A DNA stretch of 64,000 bases from Conexibacter woesei DSM 14684 (GTDB lineage Bacteria; Actinomycetota; Thermoleophilia; Solirubrobacterales; Solirubrobacteraceae), in assembly GCF_000025265.1 (NCBI RefSeq), contig NC_013739.1:186001-250000 (forward strand). Reading direction: 5' to 3'. Within the stretch, counting starts at the first letter, position 1. Each line of letters opens with the position of its first letter. Below the pieces are notes generated by a model. The model saw nothing but the letters and a program-made list of their open reading frames with translations. It searched no databases and was not told the DNA's origin. The position numbers and the translations under genes are program-made. Below are positions 41,694 to 51,030 of the stretch, one piece after another.

Positions 41694-42346
41694 GACAGCC
41701 GCCCGTCACGCACGGAGACCTGGCGCGGGAGCCCACCCGCCAGCTCGCGATCGTGCGTGATGATCGCGAGCGTCGTGCCGGCGTCGTTCAGCTCGCGCAT
41801 CAGTGCGACGATCTCCGCGCCGCGCGCGCTGTCGAGCGCGCCGGTCGGCTCGTCGGCGAGCACGATTGCGGGCTTGGCGACGATCGCGCGTGCGATCCCG
41901 ACGCGCTGGCGCTCCCCGCCCGAGAGCGCGTTCGGCGCGTGGTGTGCGCGGGCGGCGAGGCCTACGCGCTCGAGCGCGTCGGCCGCGCGCTCGCGTCGCT
42001 GAGCGCGCGGCGTGCCGGTGTAGAGCAGGCCGTCGGCGACGTTGTCGAGCGCGCTCGCCCCGTCCAGCAGGAAGAACTGCTGGAAGACGAAGCCGATCCG
42101 GCGCGCACGCAGCGCCGCCAGCTCGCCGTCGTCGCACTCGGCGGCGTCGCGGCCCTCGATCAGCACGCGGCCGTCGGTCGGGCGGTCGAGCGTGCCCATG
42201 ATCTGCAGCAGCGTCGACTTGCCCGAACCGGACGGCCCGACGATCGCGATCAGCTCGCCCGCGTCGATCCGCAGCGAGACGTCGTCGAGCGCGGTCACGC
42301 CCGGGTACGTCTTCGTCACGTGGTCGAGCTCGAGCACGGGCGTCAT
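41690..42346 (-). CDS. MacB/LolD-type ABC ATP-binding protein
   Basis: 218 residues. Walker [13 protein letters not shown]-loop FVFQQFFLL, signature LSGGERQRV, Walker [14 protein letters not shown] and switch His ITHDREL are all present. It powers the adjacent permease. Both ends overlap neighbours by 4 bases, so adaptor, ATPase and permease are made in a fixed ratio. Confidence 0.95.
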   Translation of the reverse strand: MTPVLELDHVTKTYPGVTALDDVSLRIDAGELIAIVGPSGSGKSTLLQIMGTLDRPTDGRVLIEGRDAAECDDGELAALRARRIGFVFQQFFLLDGASALDNVADGLLYTGTPRAQRRERAADALERVGLAARAHHAPNALSGGERQRVGIARAIVAKPAIVLADEPTGALDSARGAEIVALMRELNDAGTTLAIITHDRELAGGLPRQVSVRDGRLS

Positions 42347-44115
42347 CGCGGCACCTCGACGCGCTCGCCGGCTCTGACCGAGTCACCGGTCAGCTCGACC
42401 CAGCCGTCGGCGAACATGCCGGGCTCGACCGGCACATCGCGCGTCGTGCCGGACGCGCCCACGACCCGCACCGCGTAGCCGCCGCCCGGGCGGGCGATCA
42501 GCGCCGCGACCGGCACTGCCAGCACGTTCTTGCGCGTCGTCGCCGCCAGCTCGACGCTGACGGGCGCCTCGTCGAGCTGCCCGAGACGTCTCGCGGAGTC
42601 GAGCTCGATCGTCAGCGGCAGCGTCGGGTCCTCCGCCTCCTCGCCGCCGCTGCCGCCGTCGCCGTCGCCGGCGCTCGCGACCGCGCCGACGTCCGTGACG
42701 CGCCCGCCGATCGAGGTCCCGTCAGGCAGCACGACCGTCGCTTTGCGGCCGACCTTGGCAAGCGCTTGGTCGGCCGCGTCGAGGTCGGCGGTGACGACGC
42801 GCCGCGTCGAGGTCGTCGACAGCACCTCGCTCCCGCCGCCGGCGCCGCCGCCGTCGCCACTCCCGCCGTCGCCCGCGCCGCCGTCAGTCCCGCCGCCGGT
42901 CCCGCCGGCCCCGCTCCCGCCGCCGGCCGCGCCGTCCATCGGGCTGCCGCCCGTCGCGCCGCCGCCTGCGCCGCCGGTCGTGCCGCCGGGTGTCGTGCCG
43001 ACGGCGCCGCCGGTGCCGCCTCTGCCGGTCTCGCCGTTTCCGGTGCCGCCGTTCCCGCCTCTGCCCGTCCCTCCGTTCCCGCCGTTCCCGCCTCTGCCCG
43101 TCCCGCCGTTCCCGCCGTTCCCGCCTCTGCCCGTCCCGCCGTCGGTCCCGCCGTTCCCGGTGCCGCCGTTGCCGCCGCCACCCGTCCCGCCTCTGCCAGT
43201 GCCGCCGTTCCCGGTGCCGCCGTTGCCGCCGCCACCCGTCCCGCCTCTGCCGGTCCCGCCTCTGCCGGTCTCGCCTCTATCGGTCCCCCCACCGGTCCCG
43301 GCCCCGCCGTCGCCGCCGGTCCCGCCGGTCCCGCCGGTCCCGCCGGTCCCGTTGCCGGGGTCGGCCGGCGTCGTTGCGCCCGGAGCGGGGGTCGTGGACG
43401 TCCCGGTCGCCGCCGCGACCGGGGCGCCTCCGCTCGACATGTCGGAGACCGCCATCGTCCGCAGCCCGCCCGCCGCGCTGCCGCCGTCCCAGGCGACGCT
43501 GTCGCCACCGCCTCCGCTGCTGCCGCCGGTCCCGCCGAGCGAGCCCTTCACCTCGGCGATCCGCCGGGCCCCCGGCAGGAAGACGATCCGGCCGAGCTCG
43601 ACCTCGCCGGTCTCCTTCAGGTCCCATGCGTCCTGCCAGCGCTCGACCGCGTCGGCGGTGCTGGAGGTGAAGTCGTCGTCGACCGTGCCCGGGTCGTAGC
43701 CGAGCGCGGCGAGGTTCTGTTCCAGCTGACGGACGTCCTCACCGTCGTCGATCCCCTCCTTCAGCGTCCGCCACGCCGGCACGGTTCCGTCCATCAGGAC
43801 GACCGGCTCGCCGTCGACGGAGAACAGCCGCTGGCCGGGGCGGATCGTCGCCCCGGTTCTCGGCAGCCACGTCAGCGTTCCGCCGAGCCGGTCGACCGCC
43901 GGCTGCGGGTCGTCGTAGCCGAGCGTGCCGTCGAGCGCCTTCTGCTCGACGAGCGTGCGCCGCTCGACCCGCGCAGTTCCCATCGGCGTCGTGCTGGCCG
44001 AGGCGGAGCCGCCGCTCGCGCCGCTGCCGCCGCTGCTGGCGATCACGACGGCGGCGACCGCCGCGAGCGCCGCCAGCGGCAGCGCGATCCCGACTGCTGC
44101 GCGTCTGCGAGTCAC
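42343..44115 (-). CDS. HlyD/MacA-like efflux adaptor with Gly-rich insertion
   Basis: 590 residues. A signal anchor ([21 protein letters not shown]) is followed by a lipoyl/barrel half ([18 protein letters not shown]), a peptidoglycan-binding_1 domain ([27 protein letters not shown] in parts), then a Gly/Thr/Asn-rich stretch of ~170 residues, and a C-terminal barrel half ([27 protein letters not shown] and later). The helical hairpin of Gram-negative MacA is missing, replaced by the Gly-rich region. GTG 44115 is the start, in a GTGA overlap with the lipoprotein gene. Confidence 0.88.
   Translation of the reverse strand: MTRRRAAVGIALPLAALAAVAAVVIASSGGSGASGGSASASTTPMGTARVERRTLVEQKALDGTLGYDDPQPAVDRLGGTLTWLPRTGATIRPGQRLFSVDGEPVVLMDGTVPAWRTLKEGIDDGEDVRQLEQNLAALGYDPGTVDDDFTSSTADAVERWQDAWDLKETGEVELGRIVFLPGARRIAEVKGSLGGTGGSSGGGGDSVAWDGGSAAGGLRTMAVSDMSSGGAPVAAATGTSTTPAPGATTPADPGNGTGGTGGTGGTGGDGGAGTGGGTDRGETGRGGTGRGGTGGGGNGGTGNGGTGRGGTGGGGNGGTGNGGTDGGTGRGGNGGNGGTGRGGNGGNGGTGRGGNGGTGNGETGRGGTGGAVGTTPGGTTGGAGGGATGGSPMDGAAGGGSGAGGTGGGTDGGAGDGGSGDGGGAGGGSEVLSTTSTRRVVTADLDAADQALAKVGRKATVVLPDGTSIGGRVTDVGAVASAGDGDGGSGGEEAEDPTLPLTIELDSARRLGQLDEAPVSVELAATTRKNVLAVPVAALIARPGGGYAVRVVGASGTTRDVPVEPGMFADGWVELTGDSVRAGERVEVPR
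42840..43360 (-). repeat. Low-complexity Gly/Thr/Asn repeats inside the adaptor gene
   Basis: Blocks such as [20 protein letters not shown] and [11 protein letters not shown] repeat with small changes over about 500 bases. DNA repeats are imperfect (for example CCGCCGTTCCCGCCTCTGCC on the + strand). Nearly all Arg here is AGA. The region is probably flexible and prone to length change by slippage. Confidence 0.85.
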
Positions 44116-44633
44116 TTCGCCGGGGACGTGGGAGCCATCGGCGTGATCCCCCCGCCGCATTTCTTGGCTGCGCGCTCGAACGCCTCTCTGTTGCCGTCGA
44201 TTCTCATCGTCATCCGCCCGTCCCCGGTCGGGTCGGGCACGTCGACGCCCTCGGCGCGCATGCACTGCGCGAATCTGAGCGTTCTGTCCTGCATCTCGGC
44301 TCTCTCCTGCTCGCTCGGGGCGGGCGGCTCCCAGCCGGTGCTCTTGCGGCATTCCTCCATCGCCTCCGGCATCCCGTCCATCGAGGGCGCCGCAGCGTCG
44401 CCGGCGTCGCCGGATCTGACGGCATCCGCTCTCATCATCATCCGGCCTCTGTCGTCGATCGTCGCGTTGAGCCCTCTGTCGCGCAGGCAGTCCTGGAACG
44501 CGAGCGCCTTCTCCTGCTCGCTCGAGCCCGAGCCGGACCCGTCCGACTTGTCGTCGCCGCCGCAGGCGGCGAGCGTGAGAACGGTGAATGCCGCCGCGAG
44601 CAATGCGAGCAGCGGGCGTGTGATTCCTGGCAC
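44112..44633 (-). CDS. Lipoprotein with two Cys motifs, efflux-linked
   Basis: 173 residues. Signal peptide with lipobox TLAAC gives Cys24, then a Ser/Gly spacer. Two similar units follow: FQDCLRDRGLNATIDDRGR and FAQCMRAEGVDVPDPTGDGR, each with one Cys, plus CRKSTGWEPP and KKCGGG. The two halves may form disulfides. This kind of lipoprotein often lies beside MacA/MacB genes in actinobacteria. 9 of 15 mature Arg codons are AGA. Confidence 0.8.
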   Translation of the reverse strand: MPGITRPLLALLAAAFTVLTLAACGGDDKSDGSGSGSSEQEKALAFQDCLRDRGLNATIDDRGRMMMRADAVRSGDAGDAAAPSMDGMPEAMEECRKSTGWEPPAPSEQERAEMQDRTLRFAQCMRAEGVDVPDPTGDGRMTMRIDGNREAFERAAKKCGGGITPMAPTSPAK

Positions 44634-44703
44634 TGGGGTCCTCCCCGATCGGATGGTCTGGCTTCATCGAGCCAGCCGTCCGTGAACGTCCGGTGAGAGC
44701 GAC

Positions 44704-46152
44704 CTAGGAGGGAAGTGAGAGGACCAGCCGTGCGCCGCCGTCGTCCGGCGACTCGGCGCGCACGCTGCCGCCGTGCGCCTCGGCGACCTGCCGCACGATC
44801 GCGAGGCCGAGGCCCGCGCCCGGCAGACCGCGCGCGCGGCGCGCGCGGTAGAAGCGGTCGAAGACGTGCGGCAGGTCCTCCGGCGCGATGCCGGGCCCGT
44901 GGTCGCGCACGCGCACCTCGCCGCCACGGACGCACACGTCCACCGAGCCGTCGGCGCCGCCGTGCTTGACGGCGTTGTCGAGCAGGTTGCCGACGGCGCG
45001 GTGGAGCCGTCCCGGCGCCGCGCGCACGAGCGACTCGCTCGCGTCGAGCCGGAAGGTCGCGTCCGGCGCGTGGCGCCGCGCGCGCTCGACCGCCTCGCCG
45101 ACGAGCAGGTCGAGCCGCACGTCCTCGACCTCCTCGGCCGGCGCCGCCGGCCGCGCCAGGTCGACGAGGTCGCCGACGAGCACGCTCAGGTCCTCCAGTT
45201 GCACGCGCGCGGCGTCGAGCACTCTGGCGCGCTCCGCCGCCGGCAGGTCGGGCGCGCCCGCGAGCGCCTCGATCGACGTCCGCACCGCGGTCAGCGGCGT
45301 GCGCAGCTCGTGCGATGCGTCGGAGACGAGCTGCCGCTGCGCCGCCCGTGCGCCGTCGAGCGCGGCGAGCATCGTGTTGAAGCTCGTCGCCATCCGCGCC
45401 AGCTCGTCGCCGCCGTGGACGTCGATCCGCCGGCTCAGGTCCTGCGTCGCGGCGACGTGCTCGGTCGCGTCGGTCAGGTGCACGACCGGCACGAGCGCGC
45501 GCCGCGAGACGAGCACGCCGAGCCCGGCGGCCGCGGCGACGCCGGTGCCGCTGACGCCGATCAGGATCGCCAGCAGCCGCCGCAGCGCGCTGTCGACGTC
45601 CTCGCGCGGCTCGGCGACGGTCAGCGCCGAGCCGTCCGGCCCGGCGACCGTCAGCATCCGCACGTCGACGCCGTCGACCTCGGCGTCGGAGAAGAACGCG
45701 TCGGCCTGTCTCGCCGCGACCGCGAAGGTGCGGTCGCTCGTCGGCAGCGTCGGCCCGCCGATGTCGTCGCCGAGCACGGCGCCGTTCACGTTCACGAGCT
45801 GCGCGACGGCGGTCGAGGCGCCGAGCGGCCCGGGCACGACGATCCGCCCTCTCGTCTTCCGCGCTCTCTCGTACAGCGACAGTTCGCTGAGCGGCAGCGG
45901 GAACGTGATCGTGTCGCTCGGCGCGCGCATCAGCACCTTCAGGCGTCTCTCCCCTCTGGGCGGCTGGACGCCGAGCGCCCGCTCGGTGCTGGTCGGGAGG
46001 AAGAACGCCTGCGGCGCCTGCGCTCGCAGCCGCTCGTCGAGCTGCGCGTACAGCTCGCTGCGCATCACGACGTAGACGAGCGCGGAGGCGCCGAGGATCG
46101 CCGTCGCGACGGCGGCGGCGACGAGCAGGACGACACGCCGCCGGAAGCTCAT
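44704..46152 (-). CDS. Sensor histidine kinase
   Basis: 482 residues. Two membrane helices ([23 protein letters not shown] and, near 190, [23 protein letters not shown]) bracket an outside sensor domain. HAMP follows, then the phosphoacceptor [17 protein letters not shown] and ATPase boxes ([14 protein letters not shown]1: [12 protein letters not shown]2: [18 protein letters not shown]). It pairs with the overlapping regulator and likely controls the efflux genes downstream. Confidence 0.94.
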   Translation of the reverse strand: MSFRRRVVLLVAAAVATAILGASALVYVVMRSELYAQLDERLRAQAPQAFFLPTSTERALGVQPPRGERRLKVLMRAPSDTITFPLPLSELSLYERARKTRGRIVVPGPLGASTAVAQLVNVNGAVLGDDIGGPTLPTSDRTFAVAARQADAFFSDAEVDGVDVRMLTVAGPDGSALTVAEPREDVDSALRRLLAILIGVSGTGVAAAAGLGVLVSRRALVPVVHLTDATEHVAATQDLSRRIDVHGGDELARMATSFNTMLAALDGARAAQRQLVSDASHELRTPLTAVRTSIEALAGAPDLPAAERARVLDAARVQLEDLSVLVGDLVDLARPAAPAEEVEDVRLDLLVGEAVERARRHAPDATFRLDASESLVRAAPGRLHRAVGNLLDNAVKHGGADGSVDVCVRGGEVRVRDHGPGIAPEDLPHVFDRFYRARRARGLPGAGLGLAIVRQVAEAHGGSVRAESPDDGGARLVLSLPS

Positions 46153-46829
46153 GTCGTCGCCTGCCGCAGCACGTAGCCGACGCCGCGCACCGTGTGCAGC
46201 AGGCGCGACGCGCCCGCGGCCTCCGTCTTGCGCCGCAGGTAGCCGACGTAGACCTCGATCGAGTTCGACGTCGGGCCGAAGTCGTAGCCCCAGACGCGCT
46301 CGACGATCACCGCGCGCGTCAGCACCTGCCGTGGGTTGCGCAGGAACAGCTCCAGCAGCAGGAACTCCGTCCGCGTCAGCTCCAGCGTCTGCCCGCCGCG
46401 CTTCGCCTCGCACGCGGCCGGGTCGAGCTCGAGGTCCTCGAAGCGCAGCAGCTCGGCGTCGGCCGCCCAGCCGGTGCGGCGCAGCAGCGCGTGCAGGCGC
46501 GCGAGCAGCTCCGGCAGCGCGAACGGCTTGGAGAGGTAGTCGTCGGCGCCGGCTTCCAGGCCCGCGACGCGGTCGTCGACCTCGTCGCGCGCGGTCAGCA
46601 TCAGCACCGGCGTGCGGTCGCCCGCGTCGCGCATCCGGCGGCAGACCTCGATCCCGTCCAGCTCGGGCATCAGCACGTCGAGCAGGACGACGTCGGGGCG
46701 TGCGCCCGGCAGCCGGCGGATCGCGTCGCGGCCGTCGCTGGCCAGCTCGACCTCGAACCCGTCCAGCCGCAGCGCAAGCTCAAGCGCCTCGCGCATCGCC
46801 GGCTCGTCGTCGACGACCATGACCTTCAC
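46149..46829 (-). CDS. OmpR/PhoB-family response regulator
   Basis: 226 residues. Receiver domain with acidic pocket VDDEP, phosphoacceptor D51 in [11 protein letters not shown] and K in LSKPF; the C-terminal winged helix has [23 protein letters not shown] and [13 protein letters not shown] 46829 begins the conserved block. ATGA overlap with the kinase gene. MprA-like in layout. Confidence 0.94.
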   Translation of the reverse strand: MKVMVVDDEPAMREALELALRLDGFEVELASDGRDAIRRLPGARPDVVLLDVLMPELDGIEVCRRMRDAGDRTPVLMLTARDEVDDRVAGLEAGADDYLSKPFALPELLARLHALLRRTGWAADAELLRFEDLELDPAACEAKRGGQTLELTRTEFLLLELFLRNPRQVLTRAVIVERVWGYDFGPTSNSIEVYVGYLRRKTEAAGASRLLHTVRGVGYVLRQATT

Positions 46830-46885
46830 GACGGCCAGGCTAAGCCGGAAACATGAAGGGTTGCTGAGCGCCGCCGGGTCCGGCC

Positions 46886-47710
46886 TCAGCCGGCGTGCGC
46901 GCGGACGGCCTCCGCCGTCGCCTCGTCGGCCGGGAAGAACGACTCGATCGACAGCTCCGCGACGGTGATGTCGACCGCGGTCCCGAACGTCGCCACGATC
47001 GAGATGAAGCGCAGCTCGCCGTCGCCGTGCCGCAGCCGCAGCGGGACGGCGATCTGCTCGGCGAGGTCGTGGCCGGCGGCGGTCGCGGGCGGCTCGGGCA
47101 CGCCGTCGGGCGCCGGGTAGGCGGCGACCTCCTCCAGCAGCGCGCTCAGCTTCGCGTCGCCGGTCGCCGCGACCTGGCGGGCGAGCCGCGCGAGCAGGTG
47201 GTCGCGCCACTCGCCGAGGTTGACGATCCGCGGCGCGAGCCCGTCGGGATGCAGCGACAGCCGCATCGCGTTGCCGGGCGGGCGCAGCAGCTCGGGGCTG
47301 ACGCCGTCGGTCAGCAGCGCGAGGCTGTGGTTGGCCGCGACGAGGTTCCAGGTGCGGTCGACGACGACGGCCGGGTACGGGTCGTGACCGTCGAGCACGC
47401 GCTGGATCGCGTCATGCACGGGCGCCATCTCGGGCGCGTCCAGCTCGCGCTCGCCGAAGACGGGGGCGTAGCCGGCGGCGAGCAGCAGCTGGTTGCGCTC
47501 GCGCAGCGGCACGTCGAGCTGCTCGGCGAGGTGGAGGACCATCTCGGAGCTGGGCTTCGAGCGGCCGGTCTCGACGAAGCTCAGGTGGCGCGCGGAGACG
47601 CCGGCCTCGAGCGCGAGGTCGAGCTGGCTCAGCCGGCGCCGCTGCCGCCAACCGCGCAGCAGCGGGCCGACGCCGGAGCGGGTGCCGTGAGGGATCTCGA
47701 TCGTCGCCAT
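46886..47710 (-). CDS. XRE regulator with MmyB-like ligand domain
   Basis: 274 residues. Helix-turn-helix at ~15-70 (LLRGWRQRRRLSQLDLALEAGVSARHLSFVETGRSKPS). The remainder is the MmyB/MLTR-like ligand domain (VVDRTWNLVAANHSLALL; later LRFISIVATFGTAVDITVAELSIESFFPAD), which binds fatty-acid-like ligands in characterised members. It is divergent from the SnoaL-like gene, and a matching dyad lies between. Confidence 0.92.
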   Translation of the reverse strand: MATIEIPHGTRSGVGPLLRGWRQRRRLSQLDLALEAGVSARHLSFVETGRSKPSSEMVLHLAEQLDVPLRERNQLLLAAGYAPVFGERELDAPEMAPVHDAIQRVLDGHDPYPAVVVDRTWNLVAANHSLALLTDGVSPELLRPPGNAMRLSLHPDGLAPRIVNLGEWRDHLLARLARQVAATGDAKLSALLEEVAAYPAPDGVPEPPATAAGHDLAEQIAVPLRLRHGDGELRFISIVATFGTAVDITVAELSIESFFPADEATAEAVRAHAG

Positions 47711-47745
47711 GCGGCCGACGATAGCGCTGCCGACGCGGCTCGTCG

Positions 47746-47762
47746 CTTACCTGGGAGGTAAG
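47746..47762. promoter_or_regulatory. 7-bp inverted repeat, probable XRE operator
   Basis: CTTACCT-GGG-AGGTAAG is a perfect dyad 36 bases from the XRE start and 43 from the SnoaL gene. Similar TTACCT-type dyads are typical of MmyB-type regulators, so dual control is likely. Confidence 0.6.
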
Positions 47763-47772
47763 TCCGCTTGAC

Positions 47773-47788
47773 TTCAAGCGCACTTGAA
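47773..47788. promoter_or_regulatory. Second dyad, MerR-like operator within a -35 region
   Basis: TTCAAG-CGCA-CTTGAA is a perfect 6-base dyad directly after TTGACT (possible -35). This resembles MerR/SoxR-type sites. No MerR gene is nearby, so it could also be part of the XRE site. Confidence 0.4.
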
Positions 47789-47805
47789 CTGATTGGGTTC
47801 CAGGC

Positions 47806-48249
47806 ATGGAAATCACGGATGCACCCACAGCAGCTCGCCAATCGCGCGCCGGGACGCAGGACGAGGACGCGATCCGCGCCGTCATCGCCGACGTCGAGAC
47901 CGGGTTCAACACGAACGACGCCGATTTGCTGAGCAGGCACTTCGCCGGAGATGCGAAGGTCGTGGCCGCCTTCGGGCAGACGATCGACGGCCGGGAGGCG
48001 ATCGACGAGGCCAACCGGCAGGGCGTCGCCTCCCCCTTTCTCAAGGACGCCACGGCGCACTACACGGTCTCCTCGATCACGTTCGTCGAGGAGGACGTCG
48101 CCCTCGTCCGCAAGCTCGCCTGGTCCACCGCGGAGGACGAGTCGGCCGGGAAGCCGCCGGAGATGGTCGCGCTCTACGTCTTCGTCCGTCGCGACGGGCG
48201 GTGGTGGATCGCGGCTCGCCAGAACACCCTCATCGGCCAGCCGGCGTGA
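47806..48249 (+). CDS. SnoaL-like (NTF2 fold) protein, SgcJ/EcaC type
   Basis: 147 residues. EDAIRAVIADVETGFNTNDADLLSRHFA opens the NTF2-like cone, and RRDGRWWIAARQNTLI closes it. Members are small-ligand enzymes or binding proteins; the catalytic role is not evident. Divergent from the XRE regulator, which probably controls it. Confidence 0.85.
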   Translation: MEITDAPTAARQSRAGTQDEDAIRAVIADVETGFNTNDADLLSRHFAGDAKVVAAFGQTIDGREAIDEANRQGVASPFLKDATAHYTVSSITFVEEDVALVRKLAWSTAEDESAGKPPEMVALYVFVRRDGRWWIAARQNTLIGQPA

Positions 48250-48276
48250 CCCAGCCGGCGTGACGTCGGCCGCCGG

Positions 48277-48879
48277 TCAGGCGGCGGGCAGCACCATGTC
48301 GCAGAAGCCGTCGGCGATCTGCTCGACCGACAGGCGGCCGCGGGGGCGGTACCACTGCGGCAGGTGGTTGACCATGCCGAGCAGCGCGAACGTGGTGAGG
48401 CGGCGGTCGGCGAACGCGACGCCGCCCTCGCGCTCGACCCGCTCCAGCGTCCGCTCCAGCAGCCGCTCGAAGCGCTTGCGGCTCGCGGCGACGTGTCTCC
48501 ACTGCGGCTCGCGCTCGATCACGTGCCGCTCCTGCAGGAAGACGATCATGTGCTGGCGGTGCGCGGCGACGTGCGCGACCCAGGCGGCGACGAGCGCCCG
48601 CAGCGCCAGCTGGGCCTCCAGCTCGTCGATCCCGAGCGCCTCGACCTTGCTCAGCAGCGGTTCCATCAGCGCGTCGCAGATCGCGATCAGCAGCTGCTCC
48701 TTGCTGCCGAAGTAGTGGTAGAGCCCGCCGGCCGTGAGCCCGGTCGCCGCGGTCACGTCCTGCATCCGCGTCGCGTGGTACCCGCGACCGGCGAACAGCT
48801 CGGCCGCCGTCTCCACGACCCCGTCGCGCTTCGCGTCGTAGCGCCGCCGCAGGGCGGGACGTGTCGGAGGGGCTGCCAT
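48277..48879 (-). CDS. TetR-family regulator of the leucine/isovalerate operon
   Basis: 200 residues. Helix-turn-helix VVETAAELFAGRGYHATRMQDVTAATGLTAGGLYHYFGSKEQLLIAICD, then a helical ligand domain. Divergent from the isovaleryl-CoA dehydrogenase gene with a 70-base gap carrying a dyad; probably an acyl-CoA-responsive repressor. Confidence 0.9.
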   Translation of the reverse strand: MAAPPTRPALRRRYDAKRDGVVETAAELFAGRGYHATRMQDVTAATGLTAGGLYHYFGSKEQLLIAICDALMEPLLSKVEALGIDELEAQLALRALVAAWVAHVAAHRQHMIVFLQERHVIEREPQWRHVAASRKRFERLLERTLERVEREGGVAFADRRLTTFALLGMVNHLPQWYRPRGRLSVEQIADGFCDMVLPAA

Positions 48880-48912
48880 CGGAGCCGGTCACGATACAGA
48901 CACCGAGCCACC

Positions 48913-48927
48913 GCTCGAAATCCGAGC
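48913..48927. promoter_or_regulatory. 5-bp inverted repeat, probable operator
   Basis: GCTCG-AAATC-CGAGC is a perfect dyad in the gap between the divergent TetR and acyl-CoA dehydrogenase genes; ACCGA and TCGGT further out extend it partly. Site assignment is inferred from position. Confidence 0.45.
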
Positions 48928-48949
48928 GAGCATTCGGTATCGTCGGCGC

Positions 48950-50098
48950 ATGGACTTCGACCTCTCCGACGACCACCGGCTGCTGCGGAGCACGGTGCGC
49001 GACTTCGCCGAGCAGGAGATCGCGCCCGTGGCGGAGGAGCTGGACCGCACGAAGGCGTTCCCGTACGACATCGTGCGGCGCCTCGGCGAGCTGAACCTGA
49101 TGGGGATCCCGTTCCCCGAGGAGGTCGGCGGCGCCGGCGCCGACACGCTCGCGTATGCGATCGCGGTCGAGGAGCTGGCGCGGATCGACTCCTCCGTCGC
49201 GATCACGCTCTGCGCCCACACGTCGCTCGGCACGCAGCCGATCTACCTGTTCGGCTCCGAGGAGCAGAAGCGCGACTGGCTCCCGAGACTGACCGCCGGC
49301 GAGCGGCTCGGCGCCTTCGGCCTGACCGAGCCCGAGGCCGGCTCCGACGCCGGCAACGTCCAGACCCGCGCGACGCTCGACAACGGCGAGTGGGTCGTCA
49401 ACGGCGCCAAGCAGTTCATCACCAACGCCGGCACGGACATCTCCGGCTGCGTCGTGATCACCGCCGTCACCGGCACCGACGACCGCGGCCGCAAGGAGAT
49501 CTCGAACATCCTCGTCCCGAACGGGACGCCCGGCTACGAGCAGGGCACGCCGTACCGCAAGATGGGCTGGAACGCGTCGGACACGCGCCCGCTGACGTTC
49601 ACCGACTGCCGCGTGCCGGAGGACCAGCTCGTCGGCCCGCGCGGTGCCGGCTTCAAGCAGTTCCTGCGCGTGCTCGACATCGGTCGCATCGGCGTCGCCG
49701 CGATGGGCGTCGGCCTCGCGCAGGGCGCGCTCGACGAGGCGGTCAAATACTCGAAGGAGCGCAAGGCGTTCGGCCAGCCGATCTCGAAGTTCCAGGCGAT
49801 CCAGGGGAAGCTGGCCGACGTCGCGACCGAGCTGGCCGCGGCGCGGCTGCTGACCTACAACGCCGCCTTCCTGAAGGACAGAGGCCGCGACTTCTCGCTG
49901 ACCGCCGCGCAGGCGAAGCTGAAGACCGGCCGGCTCGCCGTCCGCGCGAGCGAGGAGGCGGTCCAGATCCACGGCGGCTACGGCTACATCGAGGAGTACC
50001 CGGTCTGTCGCTTCTACCGCGACGCGAAGATCCTCACGATCGGCGAGGGCACCGACGAGGTGCAGCAGATGGTGATCGCCCGCGCGCTGGGCGCCTGA
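48950..50098 (+). CDS. liuA: Isovaleryl-CoA dehydrogenase-like acyl-CoA dehydrogenase
   Basis: 382 residues, normal for short-chain acyl-CoA dehydrogenases. FAD/substrate motif GLTEPEAGSDAGNVQTRA, then WVVNGAKQFITNAG; C-terminal IHGGYGYIEEYPVCRFYRD and IGEGTDEVQQMVIARALG. The context (HMG-CoA lyase and methylcrotonyl-CoA carboxylase) points to isovaleryl-CoA as substrate in leucine breakdown; other branched or short acyl-CoAs are possible. The enzyme passes electrons to ETF. Confidence 0.9.
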   Translation: MDFDLSDDHRLLRSTVRDFAEQEIAPVAEELDRTKAFPYDIVRRLGELNLMGIPFPEEVGGAGADTLAYAIAVEELARIDSSVAITLCAHTSLGTQPIYLFGSEEQKRDWLPRLTAGERLGAFGLTEPEAGSDAGNVQTRATLDNGEWVVNGAKQFITNAGTDISGCVVITAVTGTDDRGRKEISNILVPNGTPGYEQGTPYRKMGWNASDTRPLTFTDCRVPEDQLVGPRGAGFKQFLRVLDIGRIGVAAMGVGLAQGALDEAVKYSKERKAFGQPISKFQAIQGKLADVATELAAARLLTYNAAFLKDRGRDFSLTAAQAKLKTGRLAVRASEEAVQIHGGYGYIEEYPVCRFYRDAKILTIGEGTDEVQQMVIARALGA

Positions 50099-51030
50099 TG
50101 GGCGCGGTCGGCCTTCCCGCCCGCGTGCACGTGCGCGAGGTCGGGCCGCGCGACGGCTTCCAGAACGAGCCGGAGACGATCGCGACCGCTGACAAGGTCG
50201 CGCTCGTGAACGCGCTCGCGCGCACCGGCCTCAGCCGCCTCGAGGTCACCTCGTTCGTCCGCGCCGACGTGATCCCGCAGCTCGCCGACGCGGTCGAGCT
50301 GCTGGGCGCGATCGACGTGCCCGACCACGTCTCGGTCTCCGTCCTGGTGCCGAACGCGCGCGGGCTCGACGCGGCGCTGGAGGTGCGTGACCGCTTCGAC
50401 GAGGTCAACGTCTTCCTGTCCGCCTCGGAGTCGCACAACCGCGCGAACGTCAATCGCTCCGTCGCCGAGTCGCTCGACGGGATCGGCCGCGTCGCCGAAC
50501 GGGCGCGCGCGGCGGGCCTGCGCTGCCAGGGCACGATCTCGACCGCCTTCGGCTGTCCCTACGAGGGCCGCGTGCCGGTCGAGCGCGCGCTGGAGATCGC
50601 CCGCGCGCTGCACGACCTCGGCTGCGAGGAGGTCGGCTTCGGCGACACGACCGGGATGGCCAACCCGGTGCAGGTGCGCGCCTTCTTCGCGCGCGCGACC
50701 GCCGAGCTGGGCGAGCAGGTCGAGCTGACCGCCCACTTCCACAACACGCGCGGCCAGGGCCTCGCGAACGTGCTCGCCGCGCTCGACGCCGGCTGCCGCT
50801 CGTTCGAGTCGAGCTTCGGCGAGCTGGGCGGCTGCCCGCAATCAGGTCCCACCCACCCAGCGACCGGCAACATCGCGAGCGAGGACCTCGTCTCGATGCT
50901 GCACGAGATGGGCGTCGAGACCGGCATCGACCTGGCGGCGCTGATCGGCGCCTCTCGCGCGGCGCGCGACGTGCTCGGCCGGCCGCTCGGCTCGCACGTG
51001 CTGACGGCGGGGCCTGTCGAATGGCGCTGA
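50098..51030 (+). CDS. liuE: Hydroxymethylglutaryl-CoA lyase
   Basis: 310 residues, TIM-barrel DRE-TIM lyase. REVGPRDGFQNE is the metal/active site start, then RLEVTSF, GCPYEGRV and HFHNTRGQG with metal His. The catalytic-loop Cys is in ELGGCPQSGPTHPATGN; the loop appears about 3 residues longer than the GGCP-xxxG-ATGN pattern I know, and its DNA has rare codons (CAA TCA GGT, CCA). Cleaves HMG-CoA to acetoacetate and acetyl-CoA. Start overlaps the previous stop by one base (TGATG). Confidence 0.9.
   Translation: MGAVGLPARVHVREVGPRDGFQNEPETIATADKVALVNALARTGLSRLEVTSFVRADVIPQLADAVELLGAIDVPDHVSVSVLVPNARGLDAALEVRDRFDEVNVFLSASESHNRANVNRSVAESLDGIGRVAERARAAGLRCQGTISTAFGCPYEGRVPVERALEIARALHDLGCEEVGFGDTTGMANPVQVRAFFARATAELGEQVELTAHFHNTRGQGLANVLAALDAGCRSFESSFGELGGCPQSGPTHPATGNIASEDLVSMLHEMGVETGIDLAALIGASRAARDVLGRPLGSHVLTAGPVEWR

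Noticed and set aside
42840-43360. Repeats considered as a CRISPR array
   Set aside because: Imperfect codon-based repeats without regular spacers; they encode a Gly-rich protein segment.
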